From contig NZ_JACOGA010000023.1 of the NCBI RefSeq assembly GCF_014284175.1, forward strand, positions 1 through 64,000: a stretch of 64,000 nucleotides of DNA. The letters are read 5' to 3'. The stretch comes from Affinundibacterium flavidum (lineage in GTDB: Bacteria > Pseudomonadota > Gammaproteobacteria > Burkholderiales > Burkholderiaceae_D). Positions within the stretch are counted from its first letter, which is position 1. Every line of letters starts with the position of its first letter. The position numbers and the translations under genes are program-made. This document shows positions 18,117-27,832 of the stretch, in pieces. The notes under the pieces are model-generated. The model saw nothing but the letters and a program-made list of their open reading frames with translations, made no database searches and was not told the origin of the DNA.

Positions 18117-18703
18117 TATTTTTTACCGAAATCGACTTTAGGTGCGGTAGAAATAGCTTTTTCGTTGTCGACTGAAAAGTTAGGTTTGACATCCATACCA
18201 AACATTTTTGCAGTTAAATTGCTAGGGAAAGAACGCACTGTCACGTTATAGGATTTGACATCCTGAATGTAGCGATTACGCGCAACGGTGATGCGATTTT
18301 CTGTTCCTTCTAATTGTGCTGATAAGTCACGGAAATTGTCATTTGCTTTGAGAGCAGGATAATTTTCTGAAATCATCATTAAGCGTGATAACGCAGAAGT
18401 CATACCTGCTTGTGCTTCTTGGAATTTTTTCAAAGCTTCAGGGTCTTTCGCTAATTCTGGCGTCATTTGTATGCTGCCTACTTTGGAGCGCGCCTCTGTT
18501 ACGCCAAGTAAGACTTCTTTTTCATGACTAGCGTAACCTTGTACGACCTGCACCAGATTTGGCACCAAATCCGCACGGCGTTGGTACTGATTTAATACTT
18601 CTGACCAGGATGATTTCACGGTTTCATCTTGGGTTTGTAAAGTGTTGTAACCACAACCGCTTAAACTTGTAGCCAATACAGCGATGAATAACAAGCGCTT
18701 CAT
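18116..18703 (-). CDS. lemA: LemA family lipoprotein
   Basis: About 195 residues. I take the ATG at 18703 because the protein then begins MKRLLFIAVLATSLSGC, a lipoprotein signal with Cys17; an upstream in-frame start would add 11 residues. The rest matches LemA: SEVLNQYQRRADLVPNLV and a long helical core, with RNRYIQDVKSYNVTVRSFPS near the end. LemA proteins are membrane-anchored helical bundles of unknown biochemistry. It is first in a three-gene operon with two TPM-domain genes, all joined by one-base stop/start overlaps. Confidence 0.92.
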   Translation of the reverse strand: MKRLLFIAVLATSLSGCGYNTLQTQDETVKSSWSEVLNQYQRRADLVPNLVQVVQGYASHEKEVLLGVTEARSKVGSIQMTPELAKDPEALKKFQEAQAGMTSALSRLMMISENYPALKANDNFRDLSAQLEGTENRITVARNRYIQDVKSYNVTVRSFPSNLTAKMFGMDVKPNFSVDNEKAISTAPKVDFGKK

Positions 18704-18791
18704 AACGATCACTCCTAAATATGAGAAATAAGACATAAGAAAAATAAAGAACCCGCGCAGCTTACTCCAAGTGCTTAGAAAAAATCTTCGG

Positions 18792-19247
18792 TTATTTGGC
18801 CAATATTTTGATCACGACTTTTTTGATGTGCATGGGGGCATGCAAAGCACGGCAAGGACGATGCAATTCACCTGGAAAAAATACCGCATACATACCCGGC
18901 GTTAATACGATACGTGTCTCATTCGCTTGCGGCGCGACAAAGGCGATATCGCGTTCTTCTAGAAGATCATCAATGGGAAGTAAGCTTGCGTTCGCGGGAA
19001 GAAATCCCAACACTTCTTCACCTGCCAAAAGATATTGGACATCGATGTGACGCGCATGATATTCAGGTCGACCAGTTTCCCAGTCTTGGGTCAGCGGATC
19101 TTGCACAAGCGCGAACATACGTTCTGCGTCAATTGGATATTTCCCAGGTGCGATATTGGTGTAGTCGGTGTCGCGCAAGTGTTGCAGCGCGGCCTCAATC
19201 ATAGCTGGAAGGTTAGTGTTGGTTTGATGTAGATGACCGATCAACAT
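18792..19247 (-). CDS. YhcH/YjgK/YiaL family protein
   Basis: 151 residues of a cupin-like fold. Diagnostic segments are RPEYHARHIDVQYLLAGEE (about residues 60-78) and PGELHRPC near 128-135, whose His residues probably hold a metal. Members act on sugars; one E. coli member is an N-acetylneuraminate anomerase. No sialic-acid genes are near, so the substrate here stays open. It is upstream of lemA on the same strand with a gap of 88 bp to the lemA start. Confidence 0.85.
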   Translation of the reverse strand: MLIGHLHQTNTNLPAMIEAALQHLRDTDYTNIAPGKYPIDAERMFALVQDPLTQDWETGRPEYHARHIDVQYLLAGEEVLGFLPANASLLPIDDLLEERDIAFVAPQANETRIVLTPGMYAVFFPGELHRPCRALHAPMHIKKVVIKILAK

Positions 19248-19501
19248 AGAGGTCTCATGCTATTCATGTAAAAGTGGGATAGGGTGCCTGTAAGTCGAGT
19301 ATCGTCGCATTTAGCTTGAATGCTGACATCAAGGGCCAGTTCATTTGATCATTATGGCAGAAATCATCATTGAGGCAAAAATAGAAAATTGAACGTGAAA
19401 AATCAGACGCACTAGATAGTTTATTGTAAAGTAAGCGTTTATATTTTCCTTGCTATTGTCATCGTTGTTGTTATCGCTGTTTTTTCAAAGGGTTTGATTC
19501 T

Positions 19502-20788
19502 ATGTTGAGCGCACTCGTTATTGTTTTTGTTCTTACTTATGTCGCGATTGCGCTAGAGCACCCTCTGAAAGTCAACAAGTCCGCATCTGCTTTGATTGGT
19601 GCCGGTTTGCTATGGACAATTTATTCCTTATCGACAAATGATACACAGCAAGTAGTATCGCAATTGAGTGAATCCCTGATGGGAACCGCGCAGATTGTAT
19701 TCTTCTTGATGGGCGCGATGACGATCGTAGAGGTCGTGGATGCTCACAATGGATTTGAAGTGATTACCTCACGCATTAAAACAGCGCGATTATCGAGTTT
19801 GATGTGGTTAGTGGGCTTTGTGACTTTTTTCCTCAGTTCGATTCTGGACAATCTGACGACGACTATCGTGATGATTTCTTTGATGAAAAAATTGTTGGCG
19901 CAACGTGAAGATCGTTTGTATTTTGCGGGTGTGATCGTGATCGCTGCCAATGCAGGTGGTGCCTGGACGCCGATTGGTGATGTTACTACTACGATGCTGT
20001 GGATAGGCGGGCAAATTACGGCAATTGAAATCATGAAGGGATTGTTTATCCCCAGCATGATTAATTTGTTGGTGCCTTTGGCAGTGACTGGCTGGGTACT
20101 GGGAAAACGTCCTGTGATTGCGCCACAAAGTAATGACGATGGACATGCTCAGACGAGTATTTTTGAACGCAATTGCATGTTCTATTTGGGGCTGGCAATT
20201 TTGGTTTTGGTGCCCGCATTTAAGACCTGGACACATTTGCCTCCGTTCATGGGTATATTGTTTGGGCTCGGTATTTTATGGATGGTGGGTGATTTGATTC
20301 ATAAAGAAAAGCAGGATGAACAAAAAGAGCATCTGACTTTGGTGCGGGCATTAACGCGTATCGACATGAGTTCTATTGTCTTTTTTGTGGGTATTTTATT
20401 GTCGGTGGCAATACTCGAGCACACACATATTTTGCAATCTCTGGCGACTTGGCTAGATCACGCGGTGGGTCGTCAAGATGTGATTGTGATGTTGATTGGT
20501 TTGGCCAGTGCGGTAGTGGATAATGTTCCCCTAGTTGCGGCATCGATGGGAATGTATAGCTTGACCCAATACCCGGCGGATAGTTTTCTGTGGGAATTTA
20601 TGGCGTATTGCGCGGGAACTGGCGGCTCCATCCTTATCATAGGGTCGGCTTCGGGCGTCGCCGCAATGGGTTTGGAGAAGATTAATTTCTTTTGGTATAT
20701 GCGAAAAATCTCTGGGCTTGCTTTGATTGGCTATATTGCGGGGGCATTCGCCTACATCGCCCAATATGCTTTGTTGCACGCAACTTGA
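19502..20788 (+). CDS. nhaD: NhaD-type sodium/proton antiporter
   Basis: 428 residues with about eleven membrane segments. Features of the NhaD/ArsB-like ion transporter superfamily are EHPLKVNKSASALIGAG near the start, FLSSILDNLTTTIVMISLM (about 112-130) with the conserved Asp-Asn pair, and AGGAWTPIGDVTTTMLW (about 156-172). A second Asp-Asn pair occurs in SAVVDNVPLVAASMGMY (about 338-354). It should exchange Na+ or Li+ for protons at the inner membrane. It is monocistronic on the plus strand, divergent from the YhcH-family gene. Confidence 0.9.
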   Translation: MLSALVIVFVLTYVAIALEHPLKVNKSASALIGAGLLWTIYSLSTNDTQQVVSQLSESLMGTAQIVFFLMGAMTIVEVVDAHNGFEVITSRIKTARLSSLMWLVGFVTFFLSSILDNLTTTIVMISLMKKLLAQREDRLYFAGVIVIAANAGGAWTPIGDVTTTMLWIGGQITAIEIMKGLFIPSMINLLVPLAVTGWVLGKRPVIAPQSNDDGHAQTSIFERNCMFYLGLAILVLVPAFKTWTHLPPFMGILFGLGILWMVGDLIHKEKQDEQKEHLTLVRALTRIDMSSIVFFVGILLSVAILEHTHILQSLATWLDHAVGRQDVIVMLIGLASAVVDNVPLVAASMGMYSLTQYPADSFLWEFMAYCAGTGGSILIIGSASGVAAMGLEKINFFWYMRKISGLALIGYIAGAFAYIAQYALLHAT

Positions 20789-20805
20789 GCGTACGCAAAA
20801 TACGA

Positions 20806-21162
20806 CTAAGTGTTTGGTGGATCCGGCAATAAACATGCATCGACAATTTGTAAATCATTGTCTTTGGCAAAACTCATTACAAAATGAAATGCTAGTGGTT
20901 CGATTTCGCGCAAGGCCTCATTCACGACTACTGAGCGAACCCCGTTTAGTAAAATAGGGCGCACATAAGGGGAGTATTGCAGATGCGCATTGCGACCACC
21001 TTCGGGACGAAAGCATGACATGGCGCCGCACAGACGCTCAGCCCAGTCACTAGGACGGAACTGTTTACCATCGCTGGTGAGTCCTTGGATAAAGAACTCA
21101 CTAGTAGGCGTCGAAGCTTGCTTGGCTGTATCGGTCATGTGGTTCGCGGGCAAAGACAGCAT
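20806..21162 (-). CDS. DUF3579 domain protein
   Basis: 118 residues (110 if the second ATG at 21138 is used; neither has a good ribosome site). The block FIQGLTSDGKQFRPSDWAER (about 24-43) and PYVRPILLNGVRSVVV identify DUF3579, a small cytoplasmic family found mainly in betaproteobacteria. Function unknown. It is convergent with nhaD, 17 bp apart. Confidence 0.82.
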   Translation of the reverse strand: MLSLPANHMTDTAKQASTPTSEFFIQGLTSDGKQFRPSDWAERLCGAMSCFRPEGGRNAHLQYSPYVRPILLNGVRSVVVNEALREIEPLAFHFVMSFAKDNDLQIVDACLLPDPPNT

Positions 21163-21614
21163 GAATGCATAGTAGAAAATTCAGGCGGAATTGAGATAAA
21201 TTCCAGGTAAATTCCAGCGTTTGACGATTGAGTACAAATACGGAAGTCTTTAGTGATTGTACGATTGTTGATCTAAGGCCTTATTTTACCCTACCTATGT
21301 ATTATATCTTATAGAAGACTTGAACTAAAACCTAAGCTGTAAAATTTCTTTAATGCAATGAAGCTAAGTATAGACGATATTTGTTTCCTGTAAAGTTTGC
21401 AAATGTATGCGTGTGTTTGAATAAAAATACTGTTTTATTTCAATGACTTATGATCGTACTTTGACTTTTTGTGAATGCTGTTTTGCAAAGTATTTTTGGT
21501 TTTATCGTCAATAGATGATGGAACTTTGTGCTTGCTCACTTGTCTCTCTAGCATGCCGATTTCTGCGGCATCTTTGTTTTGCATCATAAGAAAAACATTT
21601 AATAAGGGAAAAGC
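21163..21614. other. AT-rich gap upstream of the M28 peptidase
   Basis: About 450 bp, no gene supported. A short direct repeat (AAATTCCAGG / AAATTCCAGC) lies near 21198-21222. The rest is AT-rich and likely contains the promoters of the two divergent genes, but no unambiguous promoter pair was found. Confidence 0.5.
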
Positions 21615-23090
21615 ATGTCTAATCGCAAAGAATTAAAAAGATTAACGAAAACCGCTATGGGATTGCTCGTCGCAACAGTTTTGGGTGCTGTTTTTAGCTC
21701 GACGATGGCATTTGCAGCAGCTGCAAGTGATAAAACCACGACTGCCTCAGTATTTACTGAAAAGGAAATGCAAACTGCGGCCTGGATACGTGACGCTGCA
21801 CGCAGTGATAACCTGAGCTACAAGATTTTGGAATCCTTGACCACCGAAGTGGGGCCAAGGATGGCTGGTAGCCCTGGCGATGCGCGTGCGGTTGCGTGGG
21901 CAGAAGCTAAATTTAGAGAATTGGGCTTTGATAAAGTATGGAAAGAGCCTGTGAGTTTTCCAAGCTGGAAGCGCGGTCATGAAAAAGCTGAAATTGTGGC
22001 GCCATTTCCTCAGCCTTTGCTGATTACCGCTTTGGGTAATAGTGTTGCGACTCCTGCAGAAGGTTTGACCGCCGATTTGGTGGAGTTTGCGAGCTTGAAA
22101 GAATTATCCTTGGCACCGGCCGATAAAGTGCGTGGAAAAATAGTCTTTATTAATCATAAGATGCAAAGTTCGAATGATTATGGATTAGTAGTACCAGGAC
22201 GTTCAGCGGGGGCTTCTGAGGCGGCGCGTAAAGGGGCGGTTGCGATCGTGATTCGTTCAGTGGGTACGGACAGCCATCGTTTTCCACATACGGGCGTGAT
22301 GCGCTATGAAGATGGTGTGGCACAAATTCCTGCGGCTGCCATGTCCAATTCAGATGCTGATATGGTGGCGCGTATGATCAAGCGCGGCAAACCAGTCTCA
22401 TTAAAATTAGATATCGGTGCTGCAGCGACTGGCTCATACACCTCGTATAACGTGATCGGTGAAATCACAGGCTCTGAATTGCCGAACGAATATGTATTGA
22501 TTGGCGGACATTTAGATTCATGGGATCTGGGCACGGGCGCAATTGATGATGGCGCTGGATGTGCAATCTCGATGGCAGCAGCAGAATTTATCAAGCGTAA
22601 TGGGATTAAACCGAAGCGCAGTATTCGCGTGGTTTTATTTGCGAACGAAGAGCAAGGCTTATTTGGCGGCAAGGCATACTTAGCTGCGCATCAAGCGCAA
22701 ATCCCGCAAATTCAAGCTGCCGCTGAAGCTGATTTAGGTCAAGGCCCCGTCACTAAAATGTCGTCATTTGTGCGCACTGAGGCCTTGCCTTTGGTCAAGC
22801 AAATGCATACGGTGTTGGCGCCATTAGGCATTGAGCCTGGCGACAATAATGCCTTTCCTGGACCGGACATGGGTGACTTACGTGTAGCTGGTGCAGCGAG
22901 TTTTGGCCTTTCCTTGAAAGCGGATGACTATTTTGATTTGCACCATACGCCTGACGATACTTTCGACAAGATAGAACCTGCCAGAATTAATCAGGCTGCT
23001 GCAACCTACGCAGTGTTTGCCTGGATGGCGGCGCAAGCGCCTTTGCATTTTGGATCTGGTCCAGAGTTGGCGAAAACAATGAAGAAGTAA
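21615..23090 (+). CDS. Secreted M28 family aminopeptidase
   Basis: 491 residues. A signal peptide (about 1-36, ending TMAFA) leads to a peptidase with an inserted PA domain (about 140-260) and an M28 catalytic core. The zinc ligands are visible: H299 and D301 in GGHLDSWD, bridging D311 in AIDDGAG, catalytic E345 with E346 in NEEQG, and H444 in LHHTPDD. It should remove N-terminal residues from peptides in the periplasm or outside the cell. A good RBS (AAGGGAAAAGC) precedes the ATG. A strong terminator follows at 23132-23168, so it is transcribed alone. Confidence 0.93.
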   Translation: MSNRKELKRLTKTAMGLLVATVLGAVFSSTMAFAAAASDKTTTASVFTEKEMQTAAWIRDAARSDNLSYKILESLTTEVGPRMAGSPGDARAVAWAEAKFRELGFDKVWKEPVSFPSWKRGHEKAEIVAPFPQPLLITALGNSVATPAEGLTADLVEFASLKELSLAPADKVRGKIVFINHKMQSSNDYGLVVPGRSAGASEAARKGAVAIVIRSVGTDSHRFPHTGVMRYEDGVAQIPAAAMSNSDADMVARMIKRGKPVSLKLDIGAAATGSYTSYNVIGEITGSELPNEYVLIGGHLDSWDLGTGAIDDGAGCAISMAAAEFIKRNGIKPKRSIRVVLFANEEQGLFGGKAYLAAHQAQIPQIQAAAEADLGQGPVTKMSSFVRTEALPLVKQMHTVLAPLGIEPGDNNAFPGPDMGDLRVAGAASFGLSLKADDYFDLHHTPDDTFDKIEPARINQAAATYAVFAWMAAQAPLHFGSGPELAKTMKK

Positions 23091-23131
23091 TTTGGTTTAA
23101 GCGACAAATTTAGGTGAGTCGCTGATCCCGT

Positions 23132-23168
23132 AAAAAAGCATCGTGACCCGATTACGATGCTTTTTTTT
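23132..23168 (+). terminator. Intrinsic terminator after M28 peptidase
   Basis: AAAAAAGCATCGT pairs with ACGATGCTTTTTT across a nine-base loop and is followed by further T residues. Confidence 0.85.
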
Positions 23169-23196
23169 GCCTATTAAAACGCCGTTGATTTAAAGA

Positions 23197-23345
23197 TTAA
23201 TTGGCAATCGCCGGTGCGAGGACTAGCACAATAATGTTAGTGCCAAGGTCACACTAGCAATGAATCTCAGGTGTTTGAAACCGGCCGCTTCCATTGCCGC
23301 ACCTAGCGCAAACGAGAAAACCAATTGCAAGTGCAAACGCAGTTT
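23197..23345 (-). pseudogene. Degraded fragment of a membrane protein gene
   Basis: Reading on the minus strand gives about 35 residues of plausible membrane-protein sequence (LVFSFALGAAMEAAGFKHLR, then FIASVTLALT). A one-base loss near 23230 then shifts the frame, and the second frame continues IIVLVLAPAIAN and stops at 23197-23199. There is no start and no intact neighbour. It looks like the C-terminal remnant of a transporter or other membrane protein, family not recognised. It is too short to be sure. Confidence 0.35.
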
Positions 23346-23842
23346 TTAGCACTCACCAAAACCTTCACCTCCACATTGTGTTGGTGATTGTGATTCCAAT
23401 ACAGCATTTTTCTTATTTCTCTACCTATGTCAGTCACTAGACCGGTTACTTGGGTAGTTTGAATTTCTGCATTTGAAATTTTGACGATGAACGCATTTTT
23501 GTAGAATCGTCATGTAGTACATCACTTTGCGTCAAGTTTGAATTAGTAAATATTTGCCAATTTAAAAATAAAGCTTATTTTAAAAAAGTCAATATTTTGT
23601 TGATATTTCTGTTGCTACATTGTTTTATGCGGGTTTTGGAGGTGAAATGCCAAATGAATACCTTTTTCTTAAATGGTATGTTGGATTGAGTCAACAGACC
23701 AAATCCAATATTTTACTATTATATTTTTCTTTAATCATTTAAAAACAATGACTTATAACTTATTTTTTGACGCTATATCTAATACCATTTGTGCGCTTAC
23801 GATTGCCTCGATTAAATACATGTAATACCACATAGATACCGC

Positions 23843-23871
23843 TTGACAATTGGTATTGACAAATTTAAAGT
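23843..23871 (+). promoter_or_regulatory. Candidate promoter of the TonB receptor gene
   Basis: TTGACA (23843-23848), 17 bp, then TAAAGT (23866-23871). The -35 box is perfect and the -10 box is fair. It lies about 325 bp before the ATG, which would give a long leader. An inverted AATACCA element sits inside the spacer. Confidence 0.4.
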
Positions 23872-24197
23872 GAAGACTCTTCGAAAATTCATGTGTTTGC
23901 TCTGCATTTGATCTCGGATTTGGAGATGTGATGTAGTCAATATTCCTGTGGGGGGAAGTTTCCGAAGGCGCATTAGCAGGTTGTAGTTTTGGGTAGTTGC
24001 GCTGAGTTTTATTAAGCGTTACTTCTTTACTTCAAACACTTGTTTCGTTTTCTTGATCAAGCATTTTCATGAAAACGGAACAAGTGCTTGGGTCTGTCTC
24101 ATATCGTAGTAAATCGCGCAAAGCGGATTTTTCTTGGAAAAGTTAGCCGAGCATTACATGTCTTGAAGGTTTTTTTGGAAAGTCTTGGGGGAAATAA

Positions 24198-26831
24198 ATG
24201 AAAAGTAATTTGAAGCCGGGTTTGACGCCTATCGCAGCAGCAGTTTCTGTTTTGGTGATGACAGTTGCGATGTCCGCACAAGCCCAGCAAGTGGATGCAA
24301 AAAAGGATGAAGCACAGCAAGTGACTGTGACGGGTATCCGTGGTGCATTGCAAAGCGCTGTTAACATCAAACGTAATTCGAATTCTGTTGTGGATGCAGT
24401 GTCCGCGGAGGATGTAGGTAAGTTGCCAGACACCGACGTTGGCGAATCTTTGGGACGTATTCCTGGCGTGACAGTTGGTCGTGCATTTGGTCAAGGCGCT
24501 TCTGTATCTGTGCGTGGTTCTGATCCACAAATGACTTACACTACATTGAACGGACAAACTGTTGCGTCTACCGGTTGGTACGATCAACAAGCTTTAGATC
24601 GTTCTTTCAACTACTCCTTATTGCCATCTGAATTGATTGGCGGTATGGACGTTTATAAATCATCTCAAGCAGATTTAACTGAAGGCGGTATCGGTGGTAC
24701 GGTCATCGTCAAAACCCGCAAACCATTGGATTTAAAATCAGGTTCTGCTTATGTTGGTGTAAAAGCCGGCAAAGGAAGTGTCAGCGATAAAGTGTCGACT
24801 GATATCTCCGGTATGTTCAGTTGGAAAAACGATGCAAATACTTTTGGTATTTTGGTTGCTGGTGCGAATGAAAAGGGTGACTATATCCGTCGCGGTGTTG
24901 AGTCCGATTCTCGCTGGTCTGCTGACGTGGCGCCAACAACATTTGTACAAGATCGTAAACGTTCAGCATTGAATATCAATTTGCAAGCGCGTCCGGTTCA
25001 AGGCTTGGATTTAGGTTTGAACTATATGAAGTTGGAACTTGATGCGGATAACTCCAATACAAGCCACTACATTTTCCATGATCCAAACTGTACACAACGT
25101 AACACCAGTGTGAAATCTGATTTCAACCCAGATGGCGTTTGTTTGGCGAGTAATACTAGTGCAGCGAAAGCGACGAATGCCTTCCTGCAAACTTGGGCAC
25201 GTCAAGGCAAGATGACTTCTGATAGTTTCACTTTGAATGGGACTTACAAAGGCGCAGGCTTCAAGCTTGACGCAGTTGCAGGTACAACCAAAGCGGATGG
25301 CGGTACGTCAATAACAACCAACTATCAATACTCTGGTGGTAATTTGCCGAAATGGACAGGCACAATAGATGCTACAGGTAAGCAAATCGTAATTGTTCCA
25401 GGCTCGAGTCAAAATGTTGCGGTCTCGAATTTGCCAGCAACTATAGGTCCTGCTGGTTCTTGGGCGACATCACGTGGTCCAAACGCCGATAAAGAAAATT
25501 TTGCACAAGCTGATTTGACCTTAAATGTGGATTGGGGCGCGATCAGTTCTTTCAAAACTGGATTCAGAGCGTCAAATCATACTTTCCAAAAAGCGACTGA
25601 CCGCGCAGTGTTTACTACAACTGCGAAAGAAGCTGCGACGTCCAGTTTGTATGATGGCACGATGGCGATGGGAACCTTGGGTTGGGTTTCACCACGTCCA
25701 GATATTGCAGCAATGATGGCAAATACGAATCAAAATATTACAGGCTGGATTGAACAGCGCGGTGGCTATGGTAAGTTGAAAGAAGACAATACTGCCTTGT
25801 ACGGTATGTTCAATTTTGAACAAGATAAATGGCACGGTAACTTCGGTTTACGTTACATCAGCTCTGACGTTACGGCAGAAGGTTACAAGTTGGATGGTAC
25901 CGCGGTAGCGGCTGGTGATATCGCACAAAATGCAGGTTGGGGTCGTGCTAAGAAAACTGAAACTGCCACTTACAACGACGTATTGCCAAGCTTGAATCTG
26001 GCTTACGATGTCAATAACAGCGTAATTTTCCGTGCGACTGCAGCGCAAACAATCACACGTCCAAATTATGAAAACATGTTCATTGCAACACAATCTGGTT
26101 TCCAAGATACTGTTGCTGGCAATGAGACAGTGAGTTTTGGTAGTGCTGGTTTGAAACCAATGAAGTCAACACAGTTTGATCTGGGCTTGGAATACTACTA
26201 CGGCAAGGGTGATTTGGTGTCGTTGATGTTCTTCCATAAAGACATCAATAACTTCATCACAACTGCAACCAAAGTCAATCAAAGCATCGGTGTAGTCAGC
26301 CCTGATAGTAAGAAAGATAGCTGGACTGTGAATCAATACATCAATGCAGGTGGCGGTAAGATTGATGGTATTGAAGCGCAAATCAACCATTCTTTTGATA
26401 ATGGCTTTGGCGTAGTAGCTAACTACACTTTGTCAAATGCAAAAGCGCCATCGACTAGCTATCAAGATCAGTTGAATGTCTTTACTTTGTCGTCTAAGCA
26501 CAATGCAAACTTGGTTGGCTACTGGGAAAGTGAAACCTTCTCTGCACGTTTGGCGTACAACTGGCGTTCTAAGTACATGGTACGTGAAACTGGCTGGTAC
26601 GGTAATCGTATGCATGATGCGTATGGCACATTGGATGCAAGCTTTGGCTGGAACATCAACAAGAATCTTCGCCTCGCATTTGAAGCGACTAACTTGTTGA
26701 AAGAGGACGACGTGCAATACGGTGCAGCAGCTGCGAACTCGACAGTAAAAGATCCACTCAAGATGGGCTACCCAGCATGGTCTTTCTTAGGTGAATCCGT
26801 GTACAGAATCACGCTTAGCGCGAAGTTCTGA
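24198..26831 (+). CDS. TonB-dependent outer membrane receptor
   Basis: 877 residues. The signal peptide ends near residue 30 (MSAQAQQ), a TonB-box-like QQVTVTGIRG follows, then the plug domain (about 50-165) with DTDVGESLGRIPGVTV and SVSVRGSDPQMTYTTLNG, and a 22-strand barrel ending in aromatic VYRITLSAKF, typical for outer-membrane insertion. The plug wording matches the Xanthomonas/Caulobacter type receptors, which often import oligosaccharides or other large nutrients using TonB energy. The substrate cannot be read from sequence; the nearest genes give no sugar-enzyme clue. A long upstream region with repeated AATACCA motifs suggests regulated expression. Confidence 0.93.
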   Translation: MKSNLKPGLTPIAAAVSVLVMTVAMSAQAQQVDAKKDEAQQVTVTGIRGALQSAVNIKRNSNSVVDAVSAEDVGKLPDTDVGESLGRIPGVTVGRAFGQGASVSVRGSDPQMTYTTLNGQTVASTGWYDQQALDRSFNYSLLPSELIGGMDVYKSSQADLTEGGIGGTVIVKTRKPLDLKSGSAYVGVKAGKGSVSDKVSTDISGMFSWKNDANTFGILVAGANEKGDYIRRGVESDSRWSADVAPTTFVQDRKRSALNINLQARPVQGLDLGLNYMKLELDADNSNTSHYIFHDPNCTQRNTSVKSDFNPDGVCLASNTSAAKATNAFLQTWARQGKMTSDSFTLNGTYKGAGFKLDAVAGTTKADGGTSITTNYQYSGGNLPKWTGTIDATGKQIVIVPGSSQNVAVSNLPATIGPAGSWATSRGPNADKENFAQADLTLNVDWGAISSFKTGFRASNHTFQKATDRAVFTTTAKEAATSSLYDGTMAMGTLGWVSPRPDIAAMMANTNQNITGWIEQRGGYGKLKEDNTALYGMFNFEQDKWHGNFGLRYISSDVTAEGYKLDGTAVAAGDIAQNAGWGRAKKTETATYNDVLPSLNLAYDVNNSVIFRATAAQTITRPNYENMFIATQSGFQDTVAGNETVSFGSAGLKPMKSTQFDLGLEYYYGKGDLVSLMFFHKDINNFITTATKVNQSIGVVSPDSKKDSWTVNQYINAGGGKIDGIEAQINHSFDNGFGVVANYTLSNAKAPSTSYQDQLNVFTLSSKHNANLVGYWESETFSARLAYNWRSKYMVRETGWYGNRMHDAYGTLDASFGWNINKNLRLAFEATNLLKEDDVQYGAAAANSTVKDPLKMGYPAWSFLGESVYRITLSAKF

Positions 26832-26844
26832 TAGTGTTAGTAGT

Positions 26845-26876
26845 CCTATCTGCTGATTGACTAGTCAGTAGATAGG
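26845..26876 (+). repeat. Inverted repeat after the receptor gene
   Basis: CCTATCTGCTGA (26845-26856) pairs with TCAGTAGATAGG (26865-26876) with one mismatch. It precedes the main terminator and may protect the mRNA end. Confidence 0.5.
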
Positions 26877-26884
26877 TTTAAAGG

Positions 26885-26917
26885 AAAAGCCCCGAAGCTT
26901 CGCAACGGGGCTTTTTT
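26885..26917 (+). terminator. Intrinsic terminator after TonB receptor
   Basis: AAAAGCCCCG pairs with CGGGGCTTTT, ending in a T-run. Confidence 0.88.
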
Positions 26918-27025
26918 GTTGTTGGAAATCGTTGTAGATGCTGATAATCTGATTCACTAAGCAAGTCGCCGTTGAAGGCTATCTATCAGTTACAATCGTT
27001 GTAATTTTTCTCAACTATTTTTAAC

Positions 27026-27802
27026 ATGTTTCGAGCAACGCGTATTTTCATTTTGCTGTTCATTTTGGCAGCGGTCAGTTATTCGGCTTATCGTGCCAGA
27101 ATTCAATCAGTAGAGTGGAAATACACTCTGATGGTGAATGTTTATCCCATCAATGGAGATAGTAGCGAATTATCTGAGGCCTACATCAATAGCTTGAGTG
27201 TGAATGAGTACCAGTCGGTTGAAAAATTTATGCTGACGGCTGCAGAGCAATACGGCAAAAATCAACATGCTTCCATACAAATCCGTTTGCAAAATAAACT
27301 AAAGCAACGCCCACCAGCGCCGCCAGAAAATGCGAATATGTTGGAAGTGATGTGGTGGAGCTTACAGTTCAGATGGTGGGCCTATCGTCATGCGAAGGTG
27401 CAGGGGCCGGGAACGCAAGTCCGTTTGTTTTTGCAATACTTTGATCCGCAACAATTACAGGTACATCGTTCGACAGCCTTGCAAGAAGGCTTAATTGGAC
27501 AAGTAAATGTTTTTGCCAGTACCGAGATGCGCGAAAAAAATAATGTCGTGATTGCGCACGAGTTTTTACATACCTTGGGTGCAACGGATAAATATAATTT
27601 GAATACTGATTTCCCGAGTTTTCCCGATGGCTATGCAGAACCAGAAAAGACCCCGTTACACCCTCAGCGTTATGCGGAGATTATGGGTGGACGTCTAGCT
27701 TTGACAGAATATGATGCGGTGATTCCAAGTCATTTAAACAAAGTAGTGATAGGCCCCAAAACCGCACGTGAAATTAATTTCTTACCTGCACTGTCCAAGT
27801 AG
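27026..27802 (+). CDS. Membrane-anchored metzincin-like putative protease
   Basis: 258 residues, family not recognised. An N-terminal membrane anchor (about residues 6-22) is followed by an exported domain. The sequence HEFLHTLGATD (178-188) fits the zinc motif HExxHxxGxxD seen in some metzincins, with H178, H182 and D188 as likely ligands and E179 as catalytic base. Thirty-two residues later IMGG (M220) fits a Met-turn. Together these support a zinc protease, a point not provable by sequence alone. The HTH gene begins 31 bp downstream on the same strand, so the two are probably co-transcribed. Confidence 0.65.
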   Translation: MFRATRIFILLFILAAVSYSAYRARIQSVEWKYTLMVNVYPINGDSSELSEAYINSLSVNEYQSVEKFMLTAAEQYGKNQHASIQIRLQNKLKQRPPAPPENANMLEVMWWSLQFRWWAYRHAKVQGPGTQVRLFLQYFDPQQLQVHRSTALQEGLIGQVNVFASTEMREKNNVVIAHEFLHTLGATDKYNLNTDFPSFPDGYAEPEKTPLHPQRYAEIMGGRLALTEYDAVIPSHLNKVVIGPKTAREINFLPALSK

Positions 27803-27832
27803 TAATTTGATTGAATTAAACAGGAGTGAAGC

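Larger units (their letters stand above)
23169..24197. other. 1 kb gap before the TonB receptor gene
   Basis: The left part holds a degraded gene fragment (23197-23345, minus strand). The rest is AT-rich with no coding sequence. The heptamer AATACCA occurs at 23781-23787 and 23824-23830 and inverted at 23851-23857, the last inside a candidate promoter at 23843-23871. These could be operator half-sites for the receptor gene (inference). Confidence 0.5.

Noticed and set aside
23689..23699. GTCAACAGACC, similar to the end of the MITE-like element at 9036-9299
   Set aside because: Only 11 bases match, with no partner end in the right place; treated as chance.
24099..24590. A 163-codon open frame antisense to the start of the TonB receptor
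   Set aside because: It is a shadow of the receptor coding strand with Cys/His/Arg-rich composition typical of antisense frames.
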